The notes under the pieces are model-generated. The model saw nothing but the letters and a program-made list of their open reading frames with translations. It made no database searches and was not told the origin of the DNA. A stretch of 40,096 nt of DNA from Lachnospiraceae bacterium. GTDB lineage: Bacteria > Bacillota > Clostridia > Lachnospirales > Lachnospiraceae. Position 1 is the first letter of the stretch. Every line of letters begins with the position of its first letter. The stretch covers positions 1-40,096 of the forward strand of contig JAFTEC010000025.1 in the NCBI GenBank assembly GCA_017453865.1. Reading direction: 5' to 3'. Positions 25,846-34,525 of this stretch are shown piece by piece. Position numbers and translations under genes: made by a program.

Positions 25846-26730
25846 ATGGGTGTAACGGACACACTTATGTCAGGCCTGGAATCAATAGGGAACGGTGCCC
25901 TGGATAATCTGGGAATTATCGAAAAGGCCGTTATCGAGGTGATAGACAAAAGATTGGATGAATCAAAGCCGCCTCTGCCTGCCGTACCGATAAACGGACA
26001 GGGAGGCAATAACGGTGCCGGCGGAGATAATGCCAAGCAGAATAGCCGGTTCTATACGGTACAGTTTAATCCGTCCACGCTTCAGCTTACAGGCTATGCG
26101 GGCGGACTTATTCAGAAGCTTGATTATACCTCCGGAAAGAAACCGAAGAGGAATGACGGTCAGGCTCCTCCGGACCAGCCGGGAGAGCATCAGCATAGGA
26201 TGCCTCCGAAGAGTGCGGCCTATACCGTGGGAAATACCACCATAAGCTTAAATGTCTCTCTGTTTTTTGACAGCTGCGACCCGCAGGATGCTTTTATGAG
26301 CGACAAGATCAACCTTTCTCCCACCGGTGTTACCACAGGGATCGTTAAAGCCGGTCTTTCAATAGGCGGGAAAAAGAAGGTGTCGATACAGAAGGATGTG
26401 GAGGCCTTCATAGCAGCCCTCCGGAACCGCTATACGAGGAAGATAATATTTCACTGGGGGGATTTTGAGTACAAGGGGATCCTTAGAAATGTGACCGCAA
26501 CCTATGTCATGTTCAATGTAATGGGAGAGCCGGTAAGAGCCCATGTGGATCTCGGTATGATCTGTGTCGATAAGGATCTTTCCAAAAAGTCCCTGAAGGT
26601 ATGGCAGGATAAATACAGAGAGGTCTTTGGTGCAAAGGAAATAAAGTGGTATGATGCCACTTCGGGAGAATTGGGAAGCAGGAGCTATGTCAAGCAGAAC
26701 CAGATGTTCGGAAATCTTCTGAATATCTGA
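25846..26730 (+). CDS. CIS tube/baseplate connector protein, Afp7-like (copy 2)
   Basis: A 294-residue paralogue of the preceding protein, with the same core order: YTVQFNPSTLQLTGYAGG, then TISLNVSLFFDS, RKIIFHWGDFEYKGILRNVT and YVMFNVMGEPVRAHVDLG. An Asn/Gly-rich linker (GQGGNNGAGGDN) separates an N-terminal helix from the core. The end (RSYVKQNQMFGNLLNI) replaces the LysM part of longer members. The start follows AGGGAGG with good spacing. Two diverged copies suggest two stacked rings, or a heteromeric one, between tube and hub. Confidence 0.85.
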   Translation: MGVTDTLMSGLESIGNGALDNLGIIEKAVIEVIDKRLDESKPPLPAVPINGQGGNNGAGGDNAKQNSRFYTVQFNPSTLQLTGYAGGLIQKLDYTSGKKPKRNDGQAPPDQPGEHQHRMPPKSAAYTVGNTTISLNVSLFFDSCDPQDAFMSDKINLSPTGVTTGIVKAGLSIGGKKKVSIQKDVEAFIAALRNRYTRKIIFHWGDFEYKGILRNVTATYVMFNVMGEPVRAHVDLGMICVDKDLSKKSLKVWQDKYREVFGAKEIKWYDATSGELGSRSYVKQNQMFGNLLNI

Positions 26731-26745
26731 CTTTCTATAGTTTAT

Positions 26746-27903
26746 ATGGCGGATTTTGAATACAGTAAATTAAGCGAAACATATGATGAGTTTGAGTTCC
26801 CGATAGTAAGGCTTACGGTGGACGGAAAGGAACTGTCCAAGGAAGAAAACCTTATGATCACGGGGCTTGACGTGGATCTTACCAGCGGCTACGAAGCCTC
26901 GGTTGCAACGGTCACCCTTGCGGGCTCCTATAATGCGGACTCAAAAAGCTTCGACGTAGAGAAAACAAAGAAGTATATGCTTCTTGGCTCCTCTATCGTC
27001 ATTGCCACGGGCTACGGAAACGTTTCCCGTGAGATCTTCAGGGGATTTATAGCGAGGGTCCATTTTATCATCCCTCCCTCCATTGAGGACGAGATACCCT
27101 CCGTGGAGGTCACGGCAATGGACGCCAAGGGTCTTATGATGGCAAACCGCCACTCCAAGAGGCTGAAGGCAAAATTCTATTCCGACGCGGTCAAGGAGGT
27201 TTTGGAGACAAATACCTTCCTTTCCCAGAAGGATGAAACGGGTAATGATTTCACCGTCCTTAATATCACCGATACCCCTGACAAGCAGGAAGGACAGGGG
27301 GAAAGCGGAACCACCGACAGAAGGGTCGAGATGGTGGAGGAAAGTGATTACGAATTCATTGTGAAGGCCGCAAAGAAATTTAATTTTGAATTCTTCATAG
27401 TCGGAGGCAATCTTTACTTTATAGAGGCGAAGAAAAATACGACGCCGTTGATCGTTCTTTCCCCGGGCTGCGGAGTGGGTGCTCTCGACATCGGCTATGA
27501 CATCAGCGGTATAGTGCGCTCCGTTGAGGTCAGGAATATCAATATGGAGGATGGTAAGTTCTTAGGGAATACGAAGAAGACCACAACGAAGATCTCCCTC
27601 GGAAACAAGGCAAAGCCTCTGGTTGAAAAGCAGTCCCTCGTGTATATAGATCCCACCGCAAAGAGCAAGGATGATGCGGGATACAGGGCGCAGTACCTTA
27701 TGGATACGATAGATTACCGCTTCGGAAGCGTAAGCGCATCCTTTACAGGGCTTCCGGAGGTGGTTCCGGGACGTTTTGTTACGCTCTCCGGCTTCGGAGA
27801 ACCTCTGGATAATGATTTTTACCTGAGAAGGGTCAGGCATATGATCGGGAATGAATCCTACAGGATACAGATAGAGGGCGTCGCAAATTCAATAAAGCAG
27901 TGA
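26746..27903 (+). CDS. baseplate hub protein (gpD/gp27-like, VgrG N-terminal equivalent)
   Basis: A 385-residue protein with the hub pattern of phage gpD and the N-terminal part of VgrG: FPIVRLTVDGKELSKEENLM at the start, VTLAGSYN, a VARIANT-free GYGNVSREIFRGFIARV strand pair, then EESDYEFIVKAAKKFNFEFF with YFIEAKK, the usual hub motif. It ends FYLRRVRHMIGNESYRIQIE. It lacks the OB-fold and beta-helix of a full VgrG; those are in the next gene, so hub and spike are separate polypeptides, as in phages P2 and T4 and unlike Afp8 or VgrG. It trimerises to adapt the six-fold tube to the three-fold spike. The ribosome binding site is weak. Confidence 0.92.
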   Translation: MADFEYSKLSETYDEFEFPIVRLTVDGKELSKEENLMITGLDVDLTSGYEASVATVTLAGSYNADSKSFDVEKTKKYMLLGSSIVIATGYGNVSREIFRGFIARVHFIIPPSIEDEIPSVEVTAMDAKGLMMANRHSKRLKAKFYSDAVKEVLETNTFLSQKDETGNDFTVLNITDTPDKQEGQGESGTTDRRVEMVEESDYEFIVKAAKKFNFEFFIVGGNLYFIEAKKNTTPLIVLSPGCGVGALDIGYDISGIVRSVEVRNINMEDGKFLGNTKKTTTKISLGNKAKPLVEKQSLVYIDPTAKSKDDAGYRAQYLMDTIDYRFGSVSASFTGLPEVVPGRFVTLSGFGEPLDNDFYLRRVRHMIGNESYRIQIEGVANSIKQ

Positions 27904-27919
27904 GCGCAGTGAAAAACAG

Positions 27920-28813
27920 ATGGCGATTTTTGACATAATAGAGGATGTATCAAAAAAACAGATAGAGAAGACGGATACCGGTGATTCCAGGATAGTGGGG
28001 ATCATGCTCGGAAAGGTCGTAAAGAACTATGATGAGAACATGCCGGGACGGGTTTCGGTGATACTTCTTTCAAGGGAAGAAGTAAAGGATGAAAACGGAG
28101 ACCAGAACGGACAGGGAAACGAGGATGAAGCCAATAATTCAAGGCTTCTCTGGCCCAAGGTGGTAATGCCCTCCGCCGGAACCTCCTGGGGACACTATTT
28201 TATTCCCGAGATAGGGGATCTGGTGCTGGTAGCCTTTGAGCAGGGTAATATTGACAGACCCTATATCATCGGATGTATCCCGAAGAATAATGACCAGATA
28301 CTCACAAAAAGCAAGGATGAGAAAAATAAGTACAAAAAGATAGTCACCAAAAACGGCAGTGCCATTATCTTTGAGGACATAGTTCCGGACGAGAACGAAG
28401 GCGGCGGAGAGGATCCGGGAGCCAAGGACAAGATCACGGTGGTGACGGCTCTTGAGACCCATCATATCCTCCTGGACAACGAAAAGAAGGAGATCGAGAT
28501 CGCCGACAAGGACAAGAAGAATCTTGTACGCCTGTCCACCGATGATGAGAAGGGACATATAGAGATCACGGCTGCAAAGAAGCTTACGATCACGGTGGGA
28601 GACAATATATCCCTTGTGATGAACGGAGACACGGGTGCGGTCACTCTGAAGGCAAAGAAGTTTACAGTACAGACAGATGAGAGCCTGACCCTTGAAAGTC
28701 AGGGTAAAGCGGAATTCAAGGGAAGCAATGTCAGCGTAGAGGGAAGCTCAATGGTGAAGCTTAGCAGCAGCGGTGCGGTGCAGGTTTCCGGAACACCGAT
28801 AAAACTTGGTTAA
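27920..28813 (+). CDS. baseplate spike protein (gpV/gp5-like, VgrG C-terminal equivalent)
   Basis: A 297-residue protein. An OB-fold region (about 24-125) contains RIVGIMLGKVVKNYDENMPG, then RLLWPKVVMPSAG, SWGHYFIPEIGDLVLVAFEQG and PYIIGCIP, the hallmark of gpV/VgrG/gp5 OB domains. The region after 165 is a repeated beta-strand pattern (TVVTALETHHILLDNEKKEI, EIADKDKKNLVRLST, ITVGDNISLVMNGDTGAVTL, GKAEFKGSNVSVEGSSMVKL), the triple-stranded beta-helix needle. An acidic insert (about 60-72, and 151-163) is not seen in typical short members. The PAAR-like protein should sit on its end. It lies 16 nt after the hub gene. Confidence 0.93.
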   Translation: MAIFDIIEDVSKKQIEKTDTGDSRIVGIMLGKVVKNYDENMPGRVSVILLSREEVKDENGDQNGQGNEDEANNSRLLWPKVVMPSAGTSWGHYFIPEIGDLVLVAFEQGNIDRPYIIGCIPKNNDQILTKSKDEKNKYKKIVTKNGSAIIFEDIVPDENEGGGEDPGAKDKITVVTALETHHILLDNEKKEIEIADKDKKNLVRLSTDDEKGHIEITAAKKLTITVGDNISLVMNGDTGAVTLKAKKFTVQTDESLTLESQGKAEFKGSNVSVEGSSMVKLSSSGAVQVSGTPIKLG

Positions 28814-28829
28814 CAGGAAATGAGAAGCT

Positions 28830-29312
28830 ATGGCAGAAAACAAATTTCTGGGTACGGGATGTAAGTTCCCGGTAGAGATCGATCCGGCAACAGGAAGATT
28901 CATGACGGTTTCCGGAAACAGATCGGTAAAGGAATCGATATATCTTATACTTATGACACAGAGAACGGAGAGACTGGTGCGTCCATCCTTCGGTTCCGAC
29001 ATAATGAATTTCACCTTTATGGACACCGGGACCACTATGATGTCCATATTAAAGAGGAATATCATCCAGACCATAATGGATCAGGAGCCCAGGGTCGCGG
29101 ATCTCGATGTGATCACCGAATACAGGGAAAAGCAGGGTGTGATATACATAAACCTTGAGTATCTGGTACGGGATACCAATACCCGGGACAATATGGTATT
29201 TCCCTTCTATCTCGATAACGGTACGAAGGAGATGAGTGAGAACGAGGAAGGGGATCTGATAGCCGAGGGCTATGAGGGCGAGTATAACGACTTGGAGGAG
29301 AGCGGATCATAA
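28830..29312 (+). CDS. baseplate wedge protein gp25-like (Afp9-type)
   Basis: A 160-residue protein of the GPW/gp25 family: GTGCKFPVEIDPATGRFMTV at the N-terminus, SVKESIYLILMTQRTERLVR with the family signature RPSFGSDI (canonical form EPRxxFGSxI), and IIQTIMDQEPRVADLDVITE. This subunit joins the wedge to the first sheath ring. The C-terminus carries an extra acidic tail (EMSENEEGDLIAEGYEGEY). It lies between the spike and the large wedge genes and its stop directly precedes the next ATG. Confidence 0.93.
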   Translation: MAENKFLGTGCKFPVEIDPATGRFMTVSGNRSVKESIYLILMTQRTERLVRPSFGSDIMNFTFMDTGTTMMSILKRNIIQTIMDQEPRVADLDVITEYREKQGVIYINLEYLVRDTNTRDNMVFPFYLDNGTKEMSENEEGDLIAEGYEGEYNDLEESGS

Positions 29313-32300
29313 ATGAAGCTTTACGATTGCTCCGTACAGGACACCGAAAACAGAATAGAGGAGCTGGCCGCACAGTATGTGCCCGAGTGGCATTTTGACA
29401 GAAGCGATCCGGACATAGGCTCTGCCATCGCAAAGATCTTTGCGATACAGATGCAGGAGAATGTGGGACTCGTAAACCGTATGATGGACAGGTATCATGC
29501 GGAATTCGTGAACATGCTTGACATCTCCCTTAAGCCTGCCAAGCCTGCGGGCAGCCTTGTACAGTTTAACCTTATAGAGAACTCGGTACCGGGAACAATG
29601 GTGAGAAAGGGAACCAGACTCGTGTCCGCATCCGGACCGGACAGCAGCGGGAGCGTTCTTTTCGAGACCGACAGGGAGATATACGTTACCAACTCAAGGA
29701 TAGTCGATGCCTTTATGACAGACAGGGAGGAGGGCACCTTTGTGCCTCTTCTCGGGAAATACCGGGATCCGGAAATAGTCGAAGGCATGGAGATCCGCGA
29801 TGAAGAGGAGGAGATTGAGGCAGAAGCCGAGGTAAACGAAGAAGAAACCGAAACGGAAGAGGAACGGGGAAGAAATACAATACGGCCCTTTGTACTTTTC
29901 TCCGAAAAGGGAAATATCGCAAGGAGCATCCTGATCCTTTACCATGAATCCGTTTTTGATCTGGAGGATGAGCCCATCTATATAAGGATTTCGGGTAATC
30001 CGGAGCTGAATAAAAGGATCGGGAATAAGGAATTCCGCTTCAGATACTATTCAAAGAGCGGGCTTAAGGATTTTGACAGGGTGGAGCTGAAGGAGGACGG
30101 AGAGACCTTCGAGCTTGAAAAGCATGATCCGAATGCCAAATTCAATCTCGGCAACAGGGAGTATGCGATCGTAATACTGGAAGCCAAAGACACCATTAAG
30201 CAGGACATTGAGGCGGATGGGATCTCGCTCTCATCCTCGGGTCGGGAGAGACCTTTGGAATTTGTAAATGACGGAAGCATCGATATGGATACCGATAAGT
30301 TCGAGCCCTTTACCGATACGCTCTCCGTATATAATGAATGTTATCTCGGGTCTGATGTATATTTCTCGAAGGGAGGGGCGCTGATAACCCTTACCTTCCA
30401 CGTGAATTACGGGGAAAAGGGACTGTATCTCACCAAGCAGGAGGAAGAGGTACAGCTGAAGATATTCAAGAAAAAGCCGAAGGTCATCGCAGCGGACATT
30501 CCGGCTGACGCATATGCGGATGAGATAGTTCTCGAATACTTTAACGGAACAGGCTGGAGGAAGCTCCGCTGCAACAGTGACGTGTCGGAGATATTCGCCC
30601 GTGTTGACGCAGGGGATTATGAGATATCCTTTATCTGCCCCGATGACTGGGCAGTCACACAGAGCGGTGCCTATATCGGACGGGCCATAAGGATGAGGCT
30701 CATAAAATCCGACAACTGCTTCTTAAGACCCGGAATACATCATTATCCCATAATCTCGGATATGAAGGTATCCTTCTCCTTCCGCGGGCATTTTGTGGCA
30801 CCCGGGAGAACCTTCCTCTTTGCCGGTACCCAGAGGAGGGAGATCACAAAGGATGTAAAAGCCGGAGGAAGCTTTATAATACTGTCTGGCGGGAAATACA
30901 GTGATGACGCTCTGTATCTCGGCTTTGACAAAAAAATGGAGGGAGGACCGGTAAGTATTTACTTCGAGCTTTCGGAGGTGATCAATACAAGCTTCCTAAA
31001 GTGCCGCTTTGAATACAGTACCATACACGGCTTCAAAAGGATGAAGGTAGTGGATCATACACTGAATTTCTCCAGATCCGGTTCGATAATGTTCATACCT
31101 CCGTCGGATATGGCCTTTGTGACTCTGGAGGACAGAAGGAGGATATGGATAAGGATAAGCCGGGTGCACGCTCAGAGTGCTTCGGAGAACAGCCTGTTCC
31201 TGCCGAGGATACAGAGGATACTGGTCAATGTTATCGGGGTTTCAAATATAGTCACCGGCAACGAAGAGAATTATTATATAAGCGAGTCGGGACCAAACCT
31301 CCATTTCAATCTTCCGCAGGGGAATATTTTGGACGCCGAGGTATGGGTGAATGAAAAGGGAGCTCTTTCCGCTGAGGAGATAGAGCGCATGAAGGATAAT
31401 GATCCCGGGTCCATCCGTGTTGAGTATGATATGCTCGGAAACGTATCCGCTGCATACGTGAAGTGGGAGGAAACAGACAGCTTCTTAAACAAAAACGGCA
31501 GACGGGTCTATATGATAGACAGGGCCGTAAATGAGCTTATATTTTCCGACGGAAAGAAGGCGGATATCCCAAGGGTCGTGGATGACGTATCTTTCAAGGT
31601 ACGTGTCCGTGTGAGCAACGGCTATGAGGGCAATGTGGAGGCTGGAGCGATAAGTGAATTTGCCGGAACAGAGCTCTATATGGACAGTGTCACAAACCCT
31701 GTCCGCTCCTACGGCGGCTCCAATATGGAAACGGTCCACGCTGCCTTAAGGCGGGGTGCAAATGTGATATACGGCCGTGGGAGACTGGTATCCGCAAATG
31801 ACTATAAATGGTCGATATTAAGCTACTCCGACAGCATAGACAAGGTGGCCTGCATTGAGGGTGATACCATAAACGGGGTTTATAATGACGCCGACGTTTC
31901 ATTCGTGCTCCTTATGAGGGATTTTGCTGACGGATCCTTCTCCTTCCACAGTATCTCCGAGGAGCTTAAGAAGTATCTTCTCACCATTTCGTCGGTAACG
32001 ATATCTCCCGATAATATCCATATAGTGGAGCCCATATTTGTGAGCGTATCGGTAAATGTCTGGGCTGACGTGGGAAGCATAGACGAGAGCTTCGAAACCC
32101 AGAACCTGATAAAAAGCGCTCTGAAGTATTATTTCAATCCGGTATCGGAGGGTGAGGATCCGGGCTGGGACATAGGAGTCATTCCCAAAATAAGCCAGAT
32201 CAAGATGAAGCTATCCTCCTTAAAGAGTAAGGCTGTGATAAGGAAGATTTCTGTAATAGCCAATTATGTTGACAGGGACGGCGCCCATGAAACCGACCTG

Positions 32301-32381
32301 TCGGATCTGAAGGTCAGTCCTTTCATGGTCGTAAAGTCAGGAGAACACAAGGTACATATCAACCTGTCGTCAGCTGATTAA
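29313..32381 (+). CDS. large baseplate wedge protein, J/gp6-like (Afp11-type)
   Basis: A 1,022-residue protein. The N-terminus (ELAAQYVPEWHFDRSDPDIG, with AKIFAIQMQENVGLVNRMMD) and the later SNGYEGNVEAGAISEF and NPVRSYGGSNMETVHAALRR, followed by GRGRLVSANDYKWSIL, are typical of Afp11/Pvc11 relatives with a baseplate J domain. The part between carries long beta-rich insertions. A striking acidic loop (about 160-187, EIRDEEEEIEAEAEVNEEET) is probably exposed. The C-terminus (about 900-1020) has the gp6-like dimerisation pattern. Such proteins form the wedge frame that rearranges on firing. The start abuts the preceding stop. Confidence 0.9.
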   Translation: MKLYDCSVQDTENRIEELAAQYVPEWHFDRSDPDIGSAIAKIFAIQMQENVGLVNRMMDRYHAEFVNMLDISLKPAKPAGSLVQFNLIENSVPGTMVRKGTRLVSASGPDSSGSVLFETDREIYVTNSRIVDAFMTDREEGTFVPLLGKYRDPEIVEGMEIRDEEEEIEAEAEVNEEETETEEERGRNTIRPFVLFSEKGNIARSILILYHESVFDLEDEPIYIRISGNPELNKRIGNKEFRFRYYSKSGLKDFDRVELKEDGETFELEKHDPNAKFNLGNREYAIVILEAKDTIKQDIEADGISLSSSGRERPLEFVNDGSIDMDTDKFEPFTDTLSVYNECYLGSDVYFSKGGALITLTFHVNYGEKGLYLTKQEEEVQLKIFKKKPKVIAADIPADAYADEIVLEYFNGTGWRKLRCNSDVSEIFARVDAGDYEISFICPDDWAVTQSGAYIGRAIRMRLIKSDNCFLRPGIHHYPIISDMKVSFSFRGHFVAPGRTFLFAGTQRREITKDVKAGGSFIILSGGKYSDDALYLGFDKKMEGGPVSIYFELSEVINTSFLKCRFEYSTIHGFKRMKVVDHTLNFSRSGSIMFIPPSDMAFVTLEDRRRIWIRISRVHAQSASENSLFLPRIQRILVNVIGVSNIVTGNEENYYISESGPNLHFNLPQGNILDAEVWVNEKGALSAEEIERMKDNDPGSIRVEYDMLGNVSAAYVKWEETDSFLNKNGRRVYMIDRAVNELIFSDGKKADIPRVVDDVSFKVRVRVSNGYEGNVEAGAISEFAGTELYMDSVTNPVRSYGGSNMETVHAALRRGANVIYGRGRLVSANDYKWSILSYSDSIDKVACIEGDTINGVYNDADVSFVLLMRDFADGSFSFHSISEELKKYLLTISSVTISPDNIHIVEPIFVSVSVNVWADVGSIDESFETQNLIKSALKYYFNPVSEGEDPGWDIGVIPKISQIKMKLSSLKSKAVIRKISVIANYVDRDGAHETDLSDLKVSPFMVVKSGEHKVHINLSSAD

Positions 32382-32394
32382 CGGAGAAAGACAG

Positions 32395-34482
32395 ATGCTG
32401 CGTATAGAAGAGATCTCGGGAAGAACATATCAGGAGAGGATGGCGGATACCCTTACCACCCTTCCCCTTATATCGGAGGAATGGACAAACTATAATGCCT
32501 CCGATCCCGGAATAACCATTTTGGAAAACCTCATAGCTTTTGAAGCGCTTCAGGGCAGCTACATAAGTGATCTCGACTACGAGACCAGGTTTAAGCTCCT
32601 GAAGATGGCGGGCTTCACACCCTCAAGGGCAAAGTGTGCAAGGGTCCTCCTCTCTCCCGTGAATACGGAGAAGAGCTTCCGCCTGAGTGCAAACCAGAGA
32701 TTTAAGCTTGGGGATCTTATCTTTGAGACTAAGAAGGCCGTGAATACGGGAGGCATATATCTTACGGGGATATTCTCCTATTTCGGAGGCTCCTTCCATG
32801 ATTACAGCTTCTTAAGCGACAGGGAATTCAGGATGTCGGCCAGGGTATTCGGAGAGGAGCCTGAGACCGGCGACAGTATCTACTTTGTATCAAATGCCTT
32901 TCCGGACTGCGGAAGCGACACCTGCTTCTATATCTCCATGGATACCAGATTCAACCGGAATCCGGTTACCGACCGTTCGGACAATATATTTGCATCGATA
33001 AAGTGGGAGTATTATACGGCAGAGGGCTTTAAGGAGCTTAAGGTTCATGATTATACCGGAGCCTTTCTTCTAAGCGGAGAGATAAAATTCAGGATACCGG
33101 AAATAAAGGCCGTGCCCTACGACGGAGCTCCCGTAAAGGGCTACTGCATAAGAGCCACACTGACCCACGCAAGCTATGACGTGGTACCGAGATTCAAGTC
33201 CGTAAACGGCTTTCTCTTCGAGGTATGGCAGAAAAACTCAAGATCACTTTCCATCACCAGCCAGAAAACCGACAGGCTGGAGATAACCAGTCCCTTCGAG
33301 GACGAGTATGTGCTGGTATTTGCCAAGGAAAAGAAGGGATCCTCCTACAGAAGATATGAGCTGGTAACAGGATACGGAAAAAAGGGCAGGTGCTGTCTCT
33401 ACGAAAGAAAAGGAAAGAGGAGATTCTCACTGACCTTTGATGAAGAAGCCTTCGGCTATGCTCCGTTTAAGACAAAGGATGCTGTGCGTGTCGTTCTTTA
33501 CAGCGAGGAGGTTATGCGCCGGTACCGCATAGGACAGGTCCTGGGCTATGATGACCAGGAGCTGGAGCTTCCCTTAAAGCATATAGTTCCCGACAGCTTC
33601 TGCCTAATAGCAAAGAGATATGATGAGGATGGCGGGGAAATCTATAATTTCGTGCGTCCCGGGAAAAATGAGGGTGACGCCCTGACCTTCCATCTCCTTG
33701 AGAATGACGGAAAGATAGTGATAGAGGATGCGGGGGACTACATAGGGGCTGAACTTTTTATGGCTTCTGCTGCGATAACGGACGGGGCAAGAGGCAATAT
33801 CAGGGCAGGAAACAGCCTGAAGGGCCTTGAAATTGACGGAGATCCGGTATTTTATAATCCGGGACCCGGAAACGGAGGGGCATACAGGGAGAGTCTTGAG
33901 GAGGTAAGAAGCCGCTTCAGGGAGGATATCTTTACTCCCTACACCTGTACCACCGCAGGTGATTACGAGAGAGTGGTGGCGGCTACACCGGGGCTCTGCA
34001 TCAGGAAGACAAGAGCCGTTATGGATGAGATGGAGAACATAGTCCATATCGCCGTGATGCCGGGAACGGACGAGGAATTTCCAACTCTTTCCGAGGAATA
34101 CAGGAAGTCGATCCATGATACACTTTCCGAAAGAAGGCTTATCACCACGAGGTTCCAGATACTGTCACCCGTATATACGAAGGTATCCGTTAAGACCACG
34201 GTATATGTGAAGAGACATATAAGCGATGCACTTGAGCGTATAGAGGCGGCACTTAGAAGCAGGCTTGATTATATTTCCGGGGATAATAATTTCGGCGACG
34301 TGCTCCGTTTCGAGGATGTTTTCTATGCTATGGATGAGCTGGACTGTGTGGAGGATGTCTATGAGCTCTATATCAGGCCGGAGAACGTAAAATATGCGGT
34401 TCTCAGGGATTCAAACATATATCCGAAGGAAAACTGTCTCCTGTACCCCGGGAACCTGGATATAGAAATAGTGGGCAGCTGA
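32395..34482 (+). CDS. second baseplate wedge protein, J/gp6-like (Afp12-type)
   Basis: A 695-residue protein beginning with the wedge pattern YQERMADTLTTLPLISEEWT, then NASDPGITILENLIAFEALQ. Its C-terminal third contains FTPYTCTTAGDYERVVAATP, HIAVMPGTDEEFPTLSEEYR and a TRFQILSPVYTKVSVKTTVY segment, as in baseplate J proteins. It pairs with the preceding wedge protein, as Afp11 with Afp12 and as the two gp6 copies in T4. Its stop lies inside a 6-bp hairpin. The ribosome binding site is AACGGAGAAAG, 13 nt after the preceding stop. Confidence 0.88.
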   Translation: MLRIEEISGRTYQERMADTLTTLPLISEEWTNYNASDPGITILENLIAFEALQGSYISDLDYETRFKLLKMAGFTPSRAKCARVLLSPVNTEKSFRLSANQRFKLGDLIFETKKAVNTGGIYLTGIFSYFGGSFHDYSFLSDREFRMSARVFGEEPETGDSIYFVSNAFPDCGSDTCFYISMDTRFNRNPVTDRSDNIFASIKWEYYTAEGFKELKVHDYTGAFLLSGEIKFRIPEIKAVPYDGAPVKGYCIRATLTHASYDVVPRFKSVNGFLFEVWQKNSRSLSITSQKTDRLEITSPFEDEYVLVFAKEKKGSSYRRYELVTGYGKKGRCCLYERKGKRRFSLTFDEEAFGYAPFKTKDAVRVVLYSEEVMRRYRIGQVLGYDDQELELPLKHIVPDSFCLIAKRYDEDGGEIYNFVRPGKNEGDALTFHLLENDGKIVIEDAGDYIGAELFMASAAITDGARGNIRAGNSLKGLEIDGDPVFYNPGPGNGGAYRESLEEVRSRFREDIFTPYTCTTAGDYERVVAATPGLCIRKTRAVMDEMENIVHIAVMPGTDEEFPTLSEEYRKSIHDTLSERRLITTRFQILSPVYTKVSVKTTVYVKRHISDALERIEAALRSRLDYISGDNNFGDVLRFEDVFYAMDELDCVEDVYELYIRPENVKYAVLRDSNIYPKENCLLYPGNLDIEIVGS

Positions 34483-34492
34483 TGTCATCAGC
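34478..34492 (+). promoter_or_regulatory. short hairpin over a stop codon
   Basis: GCTGAT pairs with ATCAGC across a GTC loop, and the TGA stop of the wedge gene lies within the stem. It resembles the stop-codon hairpin at 10769-10792 but is much shorter, so chance is a fair alternative. Confidence 0.3.
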
Positions 34493-34525
34493 GGTCCGTT
34501 GATGAAAGGAGCGGCATAGAAGCTT

